Shown here one piece after another: positions 36,353 to 48,581 of a stretch of 53,786 nucleotides of DNA. The translations under genes and the position numbers were made by a program. Source of the stretch: Rubrivivax sp. (lineage in GTDB: Bacteria; Pseudomonadota; Gammaproteobacteria; Burkholderiales; Burkholderiaceae_C); assembly GCA_020852865.1 (NCBI GenBank), contig JADYZZ010000031.1, forward strand, positions 1 through 53,786, given 5' to 3'. Within the stretch, counting starts at the first letter, position 1; every line of letters starts with the position of its first letter. The notes under the pieces are model-generated. The model did no database searches. It was not told the DNA's origin and saw only the letters and a program-made list of their open reading frames with translations.

Positions 36353-38502
36353 TGCAGGAAGACCGTGGCCAGCGGCGGCACGGTGAGCGCGATCGACTGC
36401 GCGCGGCCGTGGCTCGCCAGCGGCTCGCTCGCGGCGACGCCGAAGGGCTGTCCGACGTTGCTGCCGCCGTAGTGCACCGAGTCGGTGTTGATGCGCTCGA
36501 CCCAGCGCCCGGGAGCCGGCACGCCCAGCCGCAGGCCGTGGTGCACGACCGGCGCGAAATTGCACACCACGAGCACGAGGGCGCCGTCGCGCGCGCGGCG
36601 CACGAAGCTGAGCAGGCTGCGCCGGGCGTCGTCGTGATCGATCCACTCGAAGCCGGCGGCGTCGAAGTCCTGCTCGTGCAGCGCCGGCGTGGTGCGGTAC
36701 AGCGCATTGAGGTCGCGCACGAGCCGCTGCACGCCGGCGTGCTCCGGCTGCTCGAGCAGGTGCCAGTCGAGGCTGTGCTCGTGGTTCCACTCGCGCTCCT
36801 GCGCGAACTCGCCGCCCATGAACAGCAGCTTCTTGCCCGGGTGGCCCCACATGAAGCCGTAGTAGGCGCGCAGATGGGCAAAGCGCTGCCAGCGGTCGCC
36901 GGGCATGCGCCCCAGCAGCGAACCCTTGCCGTGCACGACTTCGTCGTGCGACAGCGGCAGCACGAAGTTCTCGGTGAAGGCGTAGACGAGGCCGAAGGTG
37001 AGCTCGCCGTGGTGGTACGGGCGGTGGATCGGGTCGCGCCGCATGTACTGCAGCGTGTCGTGCATCCAGCCCAGGTTCCACTTGTAGTGAAAGCCCAGCC
37101 CGCCGGCCCAGGTCGGGCGGCTCACGGCCGGGAATGCCGTGCTCTCCTCGGCCAGCGTGACCGCCTGCGGCCGCTCGCCGCCGACGACCTCGTTCAGGCG
37201 CTTGAGGAAGGCGACGGCCTCGAGGTTCTCGCGTCCGCCGTGCACGTTGGGCAGCCACTCGCCGGCGCGGCGGCTGTAGTCGCGGTACAGCATCGAGGCC
37301 ACCGCGTCGACGCGCAGGCCGTCGACGTCGAAGCGCTCGAGCCAGTACAGCGCGCTGGCGACGAGAAAGTTGCGCACCTCGGTGCGGCCGAAGTTGTAGA
37401 TGAGCGTGTTCCAGTCCTGGTGATAGCCTTCGCGCGGATCGGCGTACTCGTACAGGGCGGTTCCGTCGAAGCGCGCCAGACCCCAGGCATCGGCCGGGAA
37501 ATGCGCCGGCACCCAGTCGAGCAGCACACCCAGACCGGCGGCATGGGCGCGTGCCACGAAGCGCGCCAGCCCCGACGGCTCGCCGTGGCGCGCGGTCGGC
37601 GCGAACATCCCCAGCGTCTGGTAGCCCCAGCTGCCGTCGAACGGATGCTCGCTCACCGGCAGCAGCTCGAGGTGCGTGAAACCCATCTCCGCTGCGTAGG
37701 GCACGAGTTGCTCGGCCAGTTCGTCCCAGTTCAGCCAGTGCCAGCCCTCGCGCCGGCGCCAGCTCGCCAGATGCACCTCGTAGATGCTGACGGGCGCGTC
37801 GAGGGCATTGGCGCGCCGGCGCGCCGGCGCCGGCGGCACGACGGGCGGCAAGGGCGCGACGATGCTGGCCGTGGCCGGCCTCAGCTCGGCACGGCGAGCG
37901 TACGGGTCGGCCTTCTGCGGCAGCAGGCGGCCGGCGCGGTCGAGCAGCTCGAACTTGTAGTGCGCGCCGGCGCCGATGCCGGGCAGGAACAGCTCCCACA
38001 CGCCGCACTCGCGGCGCAGCCGCATCGGGTGGCACCGACCGTCCCAGGCATTGAAGTCGCCGACCACGCTCGCGCGCGCAGCGTTCGGCGCCCACACCGC
38101 GAAGGCGGTGCCGGCGACACCTTCGAGCACGCGCGGGTGCGCGCCCAGCACCTCGTAGGGACGCAAGTGCGTGCCTTCGGCCAGCAGCCAGGCGTCGAGT
38201 TCGCCGAGCACCGGGCCGAAGCGGTAGGGGTCCTCGAATTCCTGCGTGCTGCCGTCGGGCCGGCGCGCGCGCAGCCGGTAGGCCGCGCCTTCGGCCGCGA
38301 GCGCGCCTTCGAACAGGCCGTCGGCATGGCGCCGCGTCAGCGGCTGCACGCTGGCACCGGTGAGCACGCTCACGGCCTCGGCGCCCGGCACGAAGGCGCG
38401 CACCAGGCGGCGCCCCTGCGCGTCGGCATGCGGGCCGAGCAGCGCGAAGGGGTCGGCATGCCGCCCCTCGACGAGTGCGCGCAACGCGGCGTCGCTCGGC
38501 AT
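36340..38502 (-). CDS. glgB: 1,4-alpha-glucan branching enzyme
   Basis: 720 aa. It has the double N-terminal module (N1 and CBM48, ~1-210) of long-form GlgB. The GH13 catalytic residues are Asp in [16 protein letters not shown], Glu in [10 protein letters not shown] and Asp in [13 protein letters not shown]. It builds the alpha-1,6 branches of glycogen. The ATG at 38502 begins [19 protein letters not shown]; a longer ORF upstream is a shadow of glgP. It lies 19 bp after glgP. Confidence 0.97.
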   Translation of the reverse strand: MPSDAALRALVEGRHADPFALLGPHADAQGRRLVRAFVPGAEAVSVLTGASVQPLTRRHADGLFEGALAAEGAAYRLRARRPDGSTQEFEDPYRFGPVLGELDAWLLAEGTHLRPYEVLGAHPRVLEGVAGTAFAVWAPNAARASVVGDFNAWDGRCHPMRLRRECGVWELFLPGIGAGAHYKFELLDRAGRLLPQKADPYARRAELRPATASIVAPLPPVVPPAPARRRANALDAPVSIYEVHLASWRRREGWHWLNWDELAEQLVPYAAEMGFTHLELLPVSEHPFDGSWGYQTLGMFAPTARHGEPSGLARFVARAHAAGLGVLLDWVPAHFPADAWGLARFDGTALYEYADPREGYHQDWNTLIYNFGRTEVRNFLVASALYWLERFDVDGLRVDAVASMLYRDYSRRAGEWLPNVHGGRENLEAVAFLKRLNEVVGGERPQAVTLAEESTAFPAVSRPTWAGGLGFHYKWNLGWMHDTLQYMRRDPIHRPYHHGELTFGLVYAFTENFVLPLSHDEVVHGKGSLLGRMPGDRWQRFAHLRAYYGFMWGHPGKKLLFMGGEFAQEREWNHEHSLDWHLLEQPEHAGVQRLVRDLNALYRTTPALHEQDFDAAGFEWIDHDDARRSLLSFVRRARDGALVLVVCNFAPVVHHGLRLGVPAPGRWVERINTDSVHYGGSNVGQPFGVAASEPLASHGRAQSIALTVPPLATVFLQWTP

Positions 38503-38521
38503 GCCCGCGTCGTGCGTTTGC

Positions 38522-40978
<2,457 letters not shown>

Positions 40979-41073
40979 GTGCAACCCGGGTGACTGCTCC
41001 TCGGCTGCTTAGGATAAGGGACGGCCCCGTTGCCGTTACGTCGAGTTTCACCGTGAATGGAGAGGAATCGGCA
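40979..41073. promoter_or_regulatory. Divergent control region of the glycogen cluster
   Basis: This 95-bp gap must hold promoters for glgP-glgB-glgX-malQ and glgC-glgA. The only -10-like candidates are TAGGAT (41010-41015, plus) and TATCCT on the minus strand in the same place, neither with a good -35. AGAGGA precedes the glgC start. Confidence 0.4.
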
Positions 41074-42336
41074 ATGGCTTCGATCGATGTCGCCCAGGGC
41101 CTGGACCTGCCGCGCAAGTCGGTGGCGCTGGTGCTGGCCGGGGGGCGGGGCTCGCGCCTGCTCAACCTGACCGACAACCGCGCCAAGCCGGCGGTGTACT
41201 TCGGCGGCAAGTTCCGCATCGTCGACTTCGCGCTGTCCAACTGCATGAACTCGGGCATCCGCCGCATCGGCGTCATCACGCAGTACAAGAGCCACAGCCT
41301 GCTGCGCCACCTGCAGCGCGGCTGGGCCTTCCTCAAGAGCGAGATGAACGAGTTCGTCGACTTGCTGCCGGCGCAGCAACGCGTCGACGAGGAACGCTGG
41401 TACCGCGGCACCGCCGACGCGGTGTTCCAGAACCACGACATCGTCGCCGGCTACGAGGCCCAGTACATCGTGGTGCTCGCCGGCGACCATGTCTACAAGA
41501 TGAACTACGCGCTCATGCTCGCCGACCACGTGGCGCTGGGACGCGCCTGCACGGTCGGCTGCATCGAGGTGCCGCGCGAGGAGGCGCGGGCCTTCGGCGT
41601 GATGGCGGTCGATGCGCAGCGCCGCGTCACCGACTTCGTCGAGAAGCCGGCCGACCCGCCGGCCATGCCGGGCAAGCCCGAGCGCGCGCTGGCCAGCATG
41701 GGCATCTACGTGTTCGGCGCGAGCGAGCTGTTCGACGCGCTCGAACGCGACATGCGGGATCCGAAGTCGAACCACGACTTCGGCAAGGACATCATCCCGA
41801 AGATGGTGCGCGCCGGCGAGGTGGCGGCGCACCCGTTCGACCTGAGCTGCGTCGGCACCAAGCCCGGTCACGAGCCGTACTGGCGCGACGTCGGCACGAT
41901 CGACGCGTACTGGGACGCCAACATCGACCTCACCGCCACCGACCCGCTGCTCAACCTGTACGACACGCACTGGCCGATCTGGACCTACCAGCCGCAGCTG
42001 CCGCCGGCCAAGTTCGTGCACAACCAGGCCGATCGGCGCGGCCAGGCCATCGAATCGCTGACCTCGGGCGGCTGCATCGTCAGCGGCGCGGTTTACCGCT
42101 CGGTGCTCTTCTCCGAGGTGCGGGTGCACTCGTACGCGTCGGTCAACTGGTCGGTGCTGCTGCCGGGCGTGCAGATCGGGCGCCGTGCGCGCGTGCACCG
42201 CGCCGTGCTCGACCGCGACTGCGAGATCCCGGACGGCATGGTGATCGGCGAAGACGCCGCGGCCGACGCCGCGCGCTTCCACCGCACCGACAGCGGCGTC
42301 ACGCTCGTCACGCGCGACATGCTGCGTGTGCTGTGA
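41074..42336 (+). CDS. glgC: Glucose-1-phosphate adenylyltransferase
   Basis: 420 aa. The pyrophosphorylase motif is [20 protein letters not shown], followed by [40 protein letters not shown] and the C-terminal left-handed beta-helix ([19 protein letters not shown]) are standard. It makes ADP-glucose, the committed step of glycogen synthesis and normally allosterically regulated. AGAGGA lies 9 bases before the ATG. glgA follows with the coding regions nearly touching. Confidence 0.97.
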   Translation: MASIDVAQGLDLPRKSVALVLAGGRGSRLLNLTDNRAKPAVYFGGKFRIVDFALSNCMNSGIRRIGVITQYKSHSLLRHLQRGWAFLKSEMNEFVDLLPAQQRVDEERWYRGTADAVFQNHDIVAGYEAQYIVVLAGDHVYKMNYALMLADHVALGRACTVGCIEVPREEARAFGVMAVDAQRRVTDFVEKPADPPAMPGKPERALASMGIYVFGASELFDALERDMRDPKSNHDFGKDIIPKMVRAGEVAAHPFDLSCVGTKPGHEPYWRDVGTIDAYWDANIDLTATDPLLNLYDTHWPIWTYQPQLPPAKFVHNQADRRGQAIESLTSGGCIVSGAVYRSVLFSEVRVHSYASVNWSVLLPGVQIGRRARVHRAVLDRDCEIPDGMVIGEDAAADAARFHRTDSGVTLVTRDMLRVL

Positions 42337-42359
42337 GCACGGGCTTGGCGGGCCCTGCG

Positions 42360-43841
42360 ATGCGCGTGCTGCACGTGGCGGCGGAGATGTACCCGCTGGT
42401 CAAGACCGGCGGCCTGGCCGACGTCGTGGCCGCGCTGCCGGCGGCGCAGGCCGATCAGGGCGCCGACGTGCGGCTGCTGCTGCCCGGGCTGCCGGCCGTG
42501 CTCGACGGCGTCGACGCGCTGCGGCCGGTGCTCGACATCGGCAGCTGCTTCGGTGCGCTGCGCGTGCGGCTGCTGCTCGGCCGCGCGCGCGCCAGCGGAC
42601 TGCCGGTGTACGTGGTCGACGCGCCGTACCTGTACCGGCGCGCCGGCGGTCCGTACCAGCGCGCCGGGGGCGAGGAGTGGCCCGACAACCTGCAGCGCTT
42701 CGCCTTGCTGGGCTGGGTCGGCGCGCACCTGGCGGCCGACGACGCCGATGCGCAGTGGTGCGCCGACATCGTGCACGCGCACGACTGGCACGCCGCGCTC
42801 GCCTGCGCGCACATCGCCGACCACCCGGCCACACCGGTGGGCAGCGTGTTCACGGTGCACAACCTCGCGTACCAGGGCCTGTTCCCGATGCACGACTGGC
42901 CGATGCTCGGCCTGGCGACGCGCCACATGTCGCCGGCCGGCCTCGAGTACCACGGCCAGCTCAACTTCATGAAGGCCGGGCTGCAGTTCGCCGACCTCGT
43001 GAGCACGGTCAGCCCGAGCTACGCCGCCGAGATCGCGACGCCCGAGTTCGGCTGCGGGCTGGACGGCGTGATCCGCAGCCGCGGTGCGGCGGTGTGCGGC
43101 ATCCTCAACGGCATCGATCTGGAGGTCTGGAACCCGGCCACCGACGCGGCGCTCGCCGTGCGCTACGACGCCGCCCGGCTGCAAGGCAAGCGGGCCTGCC
43201 GCAGCGCGCTGCAGGCCGAACTCGGCCTCGATCTCGACGAGCGCGCGCTGCTCGTCACGGCGGTGAGCCGGCTCACGGCGCAGAAGGGCATCGACCTGCT
43301 GCTTGCGGCGCTGCCCACGCTGCTCGCCGAAGGCGTGCAGTTCGCGCTCCAGGGCAGCGGCGACGGCGCGCTCGAAGCGGCCCTGCGCATGGCGCAGCAG
43401 GCACAGCCGGGACGCGTGCACGTGCACATCGGCTACGACGAGGCGCGCGCGCACCGCCTGATCGCGGGCGCCGACGCGATCGCGGTGCCCTCGCGCTTCG
43501 AGCCCTGCGGCCTGACGCAGATGTACGGCATGCGCTACGGCACGCTGCCGATCGTGCGCCGCGTCGGCGGGCTGCGCGACACCGTGCGCGACCTGACGCC
43601 CGACGCGCTCGCCGGCGGCAACGGCACCGGCTTCGTGTTCGATGCGGCCACGCCGCAGGCCTGGACCGAGGCCGTGCGGCGCGCCGCAGCGCTCAAGGCG
43701 CAGCCCGAGGCCTGGCAGCGCGCCATGCAAGCCGGCATGGCGCGCGAGCTGGGCTGGAGCGGGCCGGCGCAGGAGTATCTGGCTCAGTACGCGCGCGTCG
43801 CGGCGGCCGCGCAGCGCGAACCGCAGGCACCGGCAGGCTGA
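42360..43841 (+). CDS. glgA: Glycogen synthase (ADP-glucose type)
   Basis: 493 aa. The N-terminal ADP-glucose site [13 protein letters not shown] and the C-terminal [16 protein letters not shown] with GGLRDTV mark a GT5 glycogen synthase. It extends alpha-1,4 chains. [13 protein letters not shown] is the family-typical start (ATG 42360). A GTG at 42333, overlapping the glgC stop, would add nine residues and couple the genes; I prefer the ATG because it matches the family N-terminus. The stop is 53 bp before tRNA-Ser, which lies on the other strand. Confidence 0.96.
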   Translation: MRVLHVAAEMYPLVKTGGLADVVAALPAAQADQGADVRLLLPGLPAVLDGVDALRPVLDIGSCFGALRVRLLLGRARASGLPVYVVDAPYLYRRAGGPYQRAGGEEWPDNLQRFALLGWVGAHLAADDADAQWCADIVHAHDWHAALACAHIADHPATPVGSVFTVHNLAYQGLFPMHDWPMLGLATRHMSPAGLEYHGQLNFMKAGLQFADLVSTVSPSYAAEIATPEFGCGLDGVIRSRGAAVCGILNGIDLEVWNPATDAALAVRYDAARLQGKRACRSALQAELGLDLDERALLVTAVSRLTAQKGIDLLLAALPTLLAEGVQFALQGSGDGALEAALRMAQQAQPGRVHVHIGYDEARAHRLIAGADAIAVPSRFEPCGLTQMYGMRYGTLPIVRRVGGLRDTVRDLTPDALAGGNGTGFVFDAATPQAWTEAVRRAAALKAQPEAWQRAMQAGMARELGWSGPAQEYLAQYARVAAAAQREPQAPAG

Positions 43842-43894
43842 GCGGCGCGCGCTGCCGCGGCAGCAGCGCCGCGGGGCCATCGCGCGCAGGCACC

Positions 43895-43985
43895 TGGCGG
43901 AGGGAGCGGGATTCGAACCCGCGGGGGGCTGTTAACCCCCACACGCTTTCCAGGCGTGCGACTTAAACCGCTCATCCATCCCTCC
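43895..43985 (-). tRNA. tRNA-Ser (anticodon GGA)
   Basis: The minus strand gives a 91-nt type II tRNA. The acceptor stem is GGAGGGA/TCCCTCC, and anticodon GGA lies in the loop CTGGAAA flanked by GCACGC and GCGTGT. A long variable arm (GGGGGTTAACAGCCCCC region), T-loop GGTTCGAATCC and encoded CCA complete it. TAGAAT on the minus strand about 15 bases upstream is a plausible -10. Confidence 0.97.
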
Positions 43986-44107
43986 GCGGGGACGGGCGAT
44001 TCTACCGATGGGCAAGGCGCCGGCGTCGTGAGCGCGCGGCGCGATCGCGCACACTCGCCCGGCCACGCGCATCCGTGCGGCTTGCCTTGCGGTGCCCGCT
44101 GCGGGCC

Positions 44108-44113
44108 CACAAT
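44108..44113 (+). promoter_or_regulatory. -10-like CACAAT immediately before the GNAT gene
   Basis: CACAAT is followed by eight bases and the ATG at 44122 with no Shine-Dalgarno sequence between. It fits the same near-leaderless pattern seen at four other genes in this window. Confidence 0.4.
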
Positions 44114-44121
44114 CGCCGCCC

Positions 44122-44658
44122 ATGGACGAGCATGGGACTTCAGGTGCAGCCGGCGCGGCCGCGCTGCGCCCGGCGACGGCGGCCGACCTCCCCGCCATCG
44201 TCGGCCTGATCCGCGAGCTGGCCGCGTACGAGCGGCTCGAACACCTGGTGGTGGCGACGCCCGAGTCGCTGGCGCCGCATCTGTTCGGGCCACGACCTGC
44301 GGCCGAGGTCGTGCTGGCCGAGGCCGAGCTCGCCGGCCGGCCCGAGGTGGTGGGCTTCGCGCTGTACTTCACCAACTTCTCCACCTTTCTCGCGCAGCCG
44401 GGCCTGTATCTGGAAGACCTGTACGTGCAGCCGGCTTACCGCGGCCGCGGCCTGGGCAAGGCGCTGCTCGAGCACCTGGGCGCGCTGGCGGTCGCGCGCG
44501 GCTGCGGCCGCTTCGAGTGGGCCGTGCTCGAATGGAACGAAAGCGCGATCGGCTTCTACGAACGCATGGGCGCCAAGCTGCTGCCCGACTGGCGCATCTG
44601 CCGCGTCACCGGCGCGGCGCTGGCCGCCTTCGCGCGACCTGAGCCTGTGGCGACATGA
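44122..44658 (+). CDS. GNAT family N-acetyltransferase
   Basis: 178 aa. The acetyl-CoA motif is YVQPAYRGRGLGKALLEHL (A motif) near residue 115, preceded by LYLEDL. WNESAIGFYERMGAKLL is the B motif. The N-terminal half (LRPATAADLPAIVGLIRELAAYE) is the usual GNAT opening of the spermidine/diamine acetyltransferase-like group. It would acetylate an amine, polyamine or amino-acid substrate in the cytoplasm, but the acceptor is unknown. It is convergent with the HD-GYP-like gene, 39 bp apart. Confidence 0.88.
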   Translation: MDEHGTSGAAGAAALRPATAADLPAIVGLIRELAAYERLEHLVVATPESLAPHLFGPRPAAEVVLAEAELAGRPEVVGFALYFTNFSTFLAQPGLYLEDLYVQPAYRGRGLGKALLEHLGALAVARGCGRFEWAVLEWNESAIGFYERMGAKLLPDWRICRVTGAALAAFARPEPVAT

Positions 44659-44674
44659 ATCACGCGGGCGCAAT

Positions 44675-44690
44675 GCCTGTCGTCACAGGC
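44675..44690. terminator. Short hairpin between GNAT and HD-GYP-like genes
   Basis: GCCTGT pairs with ACAGGC across a CGTC loop in the 39-bp convergent gap. It is short and has no U-tract, so it is only a weak bidirectional terminator candidate. Confidence 0.3.
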
Positions 44691-44697
44691 TGCAGGC

Positions 44698-45813
44698 TCA
44701 GTCGAGCATGACGAGCAGATCGCCCGGCAGGCGCATGCCGTCGCGGCGCGGCGCCTGCAGCGCGACGACGGCCTGGCCCGGCTCGGTGGTGGCCTGACGG
44801 CGCGGCGCCGGCAGCGCCTGGCCGTCGGGCCCGGTGAGGCAGGCGACCAGCGGTGCGGTGATCGTGGGTCCGCGGCCGACGACGATCGCCAGCGCCCCCG
44901 AGGCCAGGCGCACGTGGCTGCCCGGCGGGTAGATGCCGAACTCCTTGACCAGGGCCTGGGTCATCGGATGCCCGGGGTCCTGCATGAACATCGCGCGCCC
45001 GGCGGCGTCGGCCGCCAGGGCGTCGCGCGTGCTGCGCGCCGACAGCTTGGAGGTGTAGACGTCGGCGCGGCGCACGAGCGAGGCGAGCTCGCAGACCTCG
45101 CGGCGGCCCGCAGGGTAGCCGCTGCCGTCCTCCTGCTCGTGGTGCTGCAGCACGGCGCGCAGCCAGTCGGCATCGCGCACGCCGGCGCGCTGCAGCAGCT
45201 GCACGCTGCGCATCGGGTGCGTGCGCAGCTCGGCGCGCTGCGCCGGCGTCGGCGGCTCGGTCTGGCGCGCGAGCAGGCCCTGCAGCTCGAGCATCGACAG
45301 GTTCATCGTCAGCGCCGCCTTGAAGGCCTTCTCCACCTCGCCGGGCGACCAGGCCAGGCGCTGCGCCACCAGGCTCGCGGTGATGGCGGTATGCAGCGAG
45401 CGGCGGGCGCCGTAGCCGGTGTCGATGCCGGCGCCTTGCGTGAGGATCTGGAAGATGGCCAGGTCGGGGTCGCGCTCGACCAGCGCCAGCGCCGGCGCCG
45501 CCGCCTCGTCGAGCGCGCCGCGGAAGGTTTCGCCGTCGCAGCGCGCCAGCGTGTCGGCGACGCGCGCGAGCGTCTGCCGCCACAACTGCGGCAGCGCCGC
45601 GCGCGGCGCCGCACGCGCCTGGTCGGCGGCGCTGCCGAGTTCGGCGAGATCGACGAGCGCGCCGCGCGCGACGAGGGCTTCGAGCTGGGCACGGTCGGCG
45701 ACGACGGTGCCGCGCGCCAGCAGCAGCGCGTGCTGGGCGTCGCGCACGTTGAACGGCAGCGGTGCACCCGCGACGATGCGATGGGTGACCGAGGAGAGGG
45801 CTGCCGTTTGCAT
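44698..45813 (-). CDS. Degenerate HD-GYP domain protein
   Basis: 371 aa, no membrane segment. The C-terminal part follows the HD-GYP layout: HTAITASL near 141, then HP (199-200), HHEQEDGSGYPAG (224-236) and RADVYTSKLSAR (249-260). The HD dyad of the HDIGK motif is replaced by Met170-Asn171, and the following Gly-Lys by Ser-Met. Without this metal-binding pair it is probably not an active c-di-GMP phosphodiesterase and may bind the nucleotide or a partner instead. A ~100-residue N-terminal part is of unknown type, and a small beta-rich C-terminal domain (from about 290) ends the protein. It diverges from murA across 211 bp. Confidence 0.85.
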   Translation of the reverse strand: MQTAALSSVTHRIVAGAPLPFNVRDAQHALLLARGTVVADRAQLEALVARGALVDLAELGSAADQARAAPRAALPQLWRQTLARVADTLARCDGETFRGALDEAAAPALALVERDPDLAIFQILTQGAGIDTGYGARRSLHTAITASLVAQRLAWSPGEVEKAFKAALTMNLSMLELQGLLARQTEPPTPAQRAELRTHPMRSVQLLQRAGVRDADWLRAVLQHHEQEDGSGYPAGRREVCELASLVRRADVYTSKLSARSTRDALAADAAGRAMFMQDPGHPMTQALVKEFGIYPPGSHVRLASGALAIVVGRGPTITAPLVACLTGPDGQALPAPRRQATTEPGQAVVALQAPRRDGMRLPGDLLVMLD

Positions 45814-46024
45814 GGTTCGGGGTCGGCTGCTGCCTGAGCATTGGCGCTGGGCAGGGTTTCGGCAGGCGCGGCGCGAACTTGACGCGACGGCGGCGCGAAT
45901 GCCGCGGTCTGCGCGGCTCGGGGCGGGCTTGGGGCACACTGGACGCCTCGGCCGGTGCCGGCGCGGCGGTGCGCCGTGCCGCCGTTCCTGGGGTTTTCGC
46001 TTCGGCGCAGCGCGCAAGGTCTCC

Positions 46025-47335
46025 ATGTCCAATCTCATCGTCCACGGCGGCACGCCGCTTGCCGGGCGCATCGTGCCCTCGGCGAACAAGAACGCCGTGC
46101 TGCCCATCCTGTGCGCGACGCTGCTCACGCGCGAGCCCGTGCATCTGGCGCGCCTGCCCGAGATCACCGACGTCAAGAAGATCCTCGAGATCTTCCGCCA
46201 GCTCGGCAGCGAGGTGCGGGTCGACTTCGCTGCCGGCACGCTCGACCTGCACCACCGCGCCACCCGCTTCGACCCGCAGCGCGATCACCTGCCCGAGGAG
46301 ATGCGCAGCTCGATCATGCTGGTGCCGGGCCTGCTGGCGCGCTTCGGCGTGGCGCGCATCGAGAACGACGTGCAGGGCTGCACGCTGGGCGTGCGCGAGA
46401 TCGACCCGCACGTCGAGCTGATGCAGCGCTTCGGTGCCGCCGTCGAGCGCCGGAGCGACGCGCTCGTCATGCGCGCCGAGGGTGGGCTCGCGGCCAGCCA
46501 CCACTGGCTCGACTACGCCAGCGTCACCACGACCGAGAATTTCGTGCTGTGCGCCGCGCTGGCCACCGGCGGGGGCGGCACGAGCACGCTGATGAACGCC
46601 GCCAGCGAGCCGCACGTGCAGGAGTTCTGCGCCTTCATGGCGATGCTGGGCGCATGCATCGAGGGTGTCGGCACCTCGCGTCTGGCGGTGCACGGCGTCA
46701 CGCGCCTGGGCGGCGGCAGCTTCAGCTTCACCGAGGATTTCCACGAAGCCGTCACCTTCATGGCGCTGGGCGCCATCACCGGCGGCAGCGTCGCGGTGAA
46801 GAACTCGGCGCCCGAGCAGTTCCCGCTCATCGACCGCACCTTCGCCAAGTTCGGCGTGCAGGTGGTGCACGAGGCCGGCTGGTCGCGCGCGCAGGCCGAG
46901 GGTGTGCTGCGCGTGCGGGAACCTTTCACGCGCAACATCCTGCAGAAGGTGGAAGCGGCGCCCTGGCCCTATCTGCCGGTGGACCTGCTGCCGATATTCG
47001 TTGCTCTGGGTGTGCGCGCCGAAGGCAGCATGATGTACTGGAACAAGGTGTACGAGGGCGCGATGGGCTGGACGAGCGAGCTCGGCAAGTTCGGCGCACA
47101 TGCCTTCATGGCCGATCCGCACCGCGTCATCACGTTCGGCGGCAAGCCGCTGGCGCCGGCCGAGGTCGAGAGCCCCTACATCATCCGCGTGGCCATCGCG
47201 CTGCTGATGGTCGCGTGCAGCATTCCGGGACGCTCGCTCATCCGCAACGCCGCGCCGGTGCGGCGCGCGCACCCGCACTTCGCCGAGAACATCCGCCGGC
47301 TCGGCGCGCAGATCGAGTGGGTGGAAGGTGACTGA
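46025..47335 (+). CDS. murA: UDP-GlcNAc 1-carboxyvinyltransferase (MurA-type)
   Basis: 436 aa, usual length for an EPSP synthase-fold MurA. Lys22 lies in ANKNAVLP and the catalytic Cys119 in NDVQGCTLG. Residues around RSSIMLVPGLLARFG and the C-terminal WNKVYEGAM also fit. It transfers enolpyruvate from PEP to UDP-GlcNAc. The sequence deviates from the typical betaproteobacterial MurA (SGAKNAALP replaced by SANKNAVLP, and LTREPVHLARLPEITDVKKIL). It lies outside the hisG/ibaG region where murA usually sits in this group, so it may be a second paralog. The gene overlaps the hemolysin III gene by 8 bp. Confidence 0.9.
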   Translation: MSNLIVHGGTPLAGRIVPSANKNAVLPILCATLLTREPVHLARLPEITDVKKILEIFRQLGSEVRVDFAAGTLDLHHRATRFDPQRDHLPEEMRSSIMLVPGLLARFGVARIENDVQGCTLGVREIDPHVELMQRFGAAVERRSDALVMRAEGGLAASHHWLDYASVTTTENFVLCAALATGGGGTSTLMNAASEPHVQEFCAFMAMLGACIEGVGTSRLAVHGVTRLGGGSFSFTEDFHEAVTFMALGAITGGSVAVKNSAPEQFPLIDRTFAKFGVQVVHEAGWSRAQAEGVLRVREPFTRNILQKVEAAPWPYLPVDLLPIFVALGVRAEGSMMYWNKVYEGAMGWTSELGKFGAHAFMADPHRVITFGGKPLAPAEVESPYIIRVAIALLMVACSIPGRSLIRNAAPVRRAHPHFAENIRRLGAQIEWVEGD

Positions 47336-48005
47336 GGCGAACCCGATATCCGGCGCAGCCGCCGCGACGGCGCGGCCGCAGAGCTTCGGCGAGGAGATCG
47401 CCAACGCCGTCAGCCACGGTCTGGGCTTCGTGCTGGCGGTGGCGGCGCTGCCCATCCTCGTGTGGGTGGCGGCCAGCCGCGGCGCCGCGGCCGACGTCGT
47501 CGGCGCCAGCGTGTTCGCCGGCACGATGATCCTGCTTTACCTCGTCTCGACGCTCTACCACGCGGTGCCGGCCGGGCGCGCCAAGCGCTGGCTCGGGCGC
47601 ATCGACCACGCTGCGATCTACGTCTTCATCGCCGGCAGCTACACGCCGTTCACGCTCGGCGTGCTGCGCGGCGCCTGGGGCTGGTCCTTGTTCGGCGTGG
47701 TGTGGGGGGTGGCGGCGTTCGGTGTCGCCGTCAAGCTGCTCGACCGTCTGCGGCACGCGCTCGTGTCGACCGGCCTCTATGTCGCCCTGGGCTGGGTGGT
47801 GGTGGCGGCGGCGCCGTGGATGATCGAGCGCATGCCTGCCGCCGGACTGGCCTGGCTCGTCGCCGGCGGCCTGTGCTACACGCTCGGCGCCGTCCTGTAC
47901 CTGCTCGACGGCCGCGTGCGCTACGCGCATTTCGCGTTCCACCTCCTGGTGCTGGCCGGCAGCGCCAGCCACTTCTTCGCCACGCTCGGCTACGCGCGCG
48001 GCTGA
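47328..48005 (+). CDS. Hemolysin III / YqfA family (PAQR-like) membrane protein
   Basis: 225 aa with seven predicted transmembrane helices. The PAQR motifs are present: SHGLGF near the N-terminus, STLYHAV, DHAAIYVFIAGSYTPF and FHLLVLAGSASHFFA, with the conserved His residues that bind zinc in relatives. The family is related to ceramidase-type hydrolases; the bacterial role (membrane lipid or fluidity homeostasis) is not settled. The GTG start at 47328 lies inside the end of murA, so they are coupled. Confidence 0.88.
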   Translation: MTEANPISGAAAATARPQSFGEEIANAVSHGLGFVLAVAALPILVWVAASRGAAADVVGASVFAGTMILLYLVSTLYHAVPAGRAKRWLGRIDHAAIYVFIAGSYTPFTLGVLRGAWGWSLFGVVWGVAAFGVAVKLLDRLRHALVSTGLYVALGWVVVAAAPWMIERMPAAGLAWLVAGGLCYTLGAVLYLLDGRVRYAHFAFHLLVLAGSASHFFATLGYARG

Positions 48006-48009
48006 GCGC

Positions 48010-48498
48010 ATGGCGCGCAAGGAGCGGCACGTCAGCCGGACCCCGGCCACGGCCTGGCTCGAGCAGCACGGCATCGCCTACAGCGAGCATCCGTACGGCT
48101 ATGTCGAGCACGGCGGCACCGCCGAGAGCGCACGCCAGCTCGGCGTCGACGAGCACGCGGTCGTCAAGACACTCGTGATGCACGACGAGCGCGCCGCGCC
48201 GCTGCTGGTGCTGATGCACGGCGACCGCCAGGTCAGCACGAAGAACCTGGCGCGTGCGATCGGCGCGCGCAGCGTGGCGCCTTGCAGGCCCGACGTGGCG
48301 CAGCGCCACAGCGGCTATCTGGTGGGCGGCACCTCGCCGTTCGGCACGCGCAAGGCGATGCCGGTGTACGTCGAGGAGACCGTGCTCGCGCTGCCGCGCA
48401 TCTACATCAACGGCGGGCGGCGCGGCTTCCTCGTCGGCATCGCGCCGCAGGTGCTTGCCGGCGCGCTCGGTGCGCTCCCGGTGCGTTGCGCGCTGTAG
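48010..48498 (+). CDS. ybaK: Cys-tRNA(Pro) deacylase YbaK/EbsC
   Basis: 162 aa. VSRTPATAWLEQHGIAYSEH, YGYVEHGGTAESARQLG, KTLVMHDE and GTSPFGTRKAMPVYVE are the YbaK family hallmarks. It hydrolyses mischarged Cys-tRNA(Pro). The start four bases after the hemolysin III stop shows tight linkage. A short hairpin follows the stop. Confidence 0.94.
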   Translation: MARKERHVSRTPATAWLEQHGIAYSEHPYGYVEHGGTAESARQLGVDEHAVVKTLVMHDERAAPLLVLMHGDRQVSTKNLARAIGARSVAPCRPDVAQRHSGYLVGGTSPFGTRKAMPVYVEETVLALPRIYINGGRRGFLVGIAPQVLAGALGALPVRCAL

Positions 48499-48499
48499 A

Positions 48500-48514
48500 C
48501 ACGGCGCTGCCGTG
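48500..48514 (+). terminator. Hairpin after ybaK
   Basis: CACGGC pairs with GCCGTG across a GCT loop starting two bases after the ybaK stop. No U-tract follows. It may end the murA-hly-ybaK transcript before the histone-like gene. Confidence 0.4.
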
Positions 48515-48581
48515 CACGCGATTGGGATGCGCTCTCCAACGGCGCGGGCATAGACTGCAGCCGGACAACCGAGGAGTCGAG

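Noticed and set aside
34211..38095. Very long in-frame extension upstream of glgX
   Set aside because: Upstream part is Arg/Ala-rich shadow of glgB; the CBM48 domain of GlgX starts near 36352.
43851..43864. Palindrome GCTGCCGCGGCAGC after glgA as terminator
   Set aside because: Central gap of two bases cannot form a hairpin loop; no U-tract.
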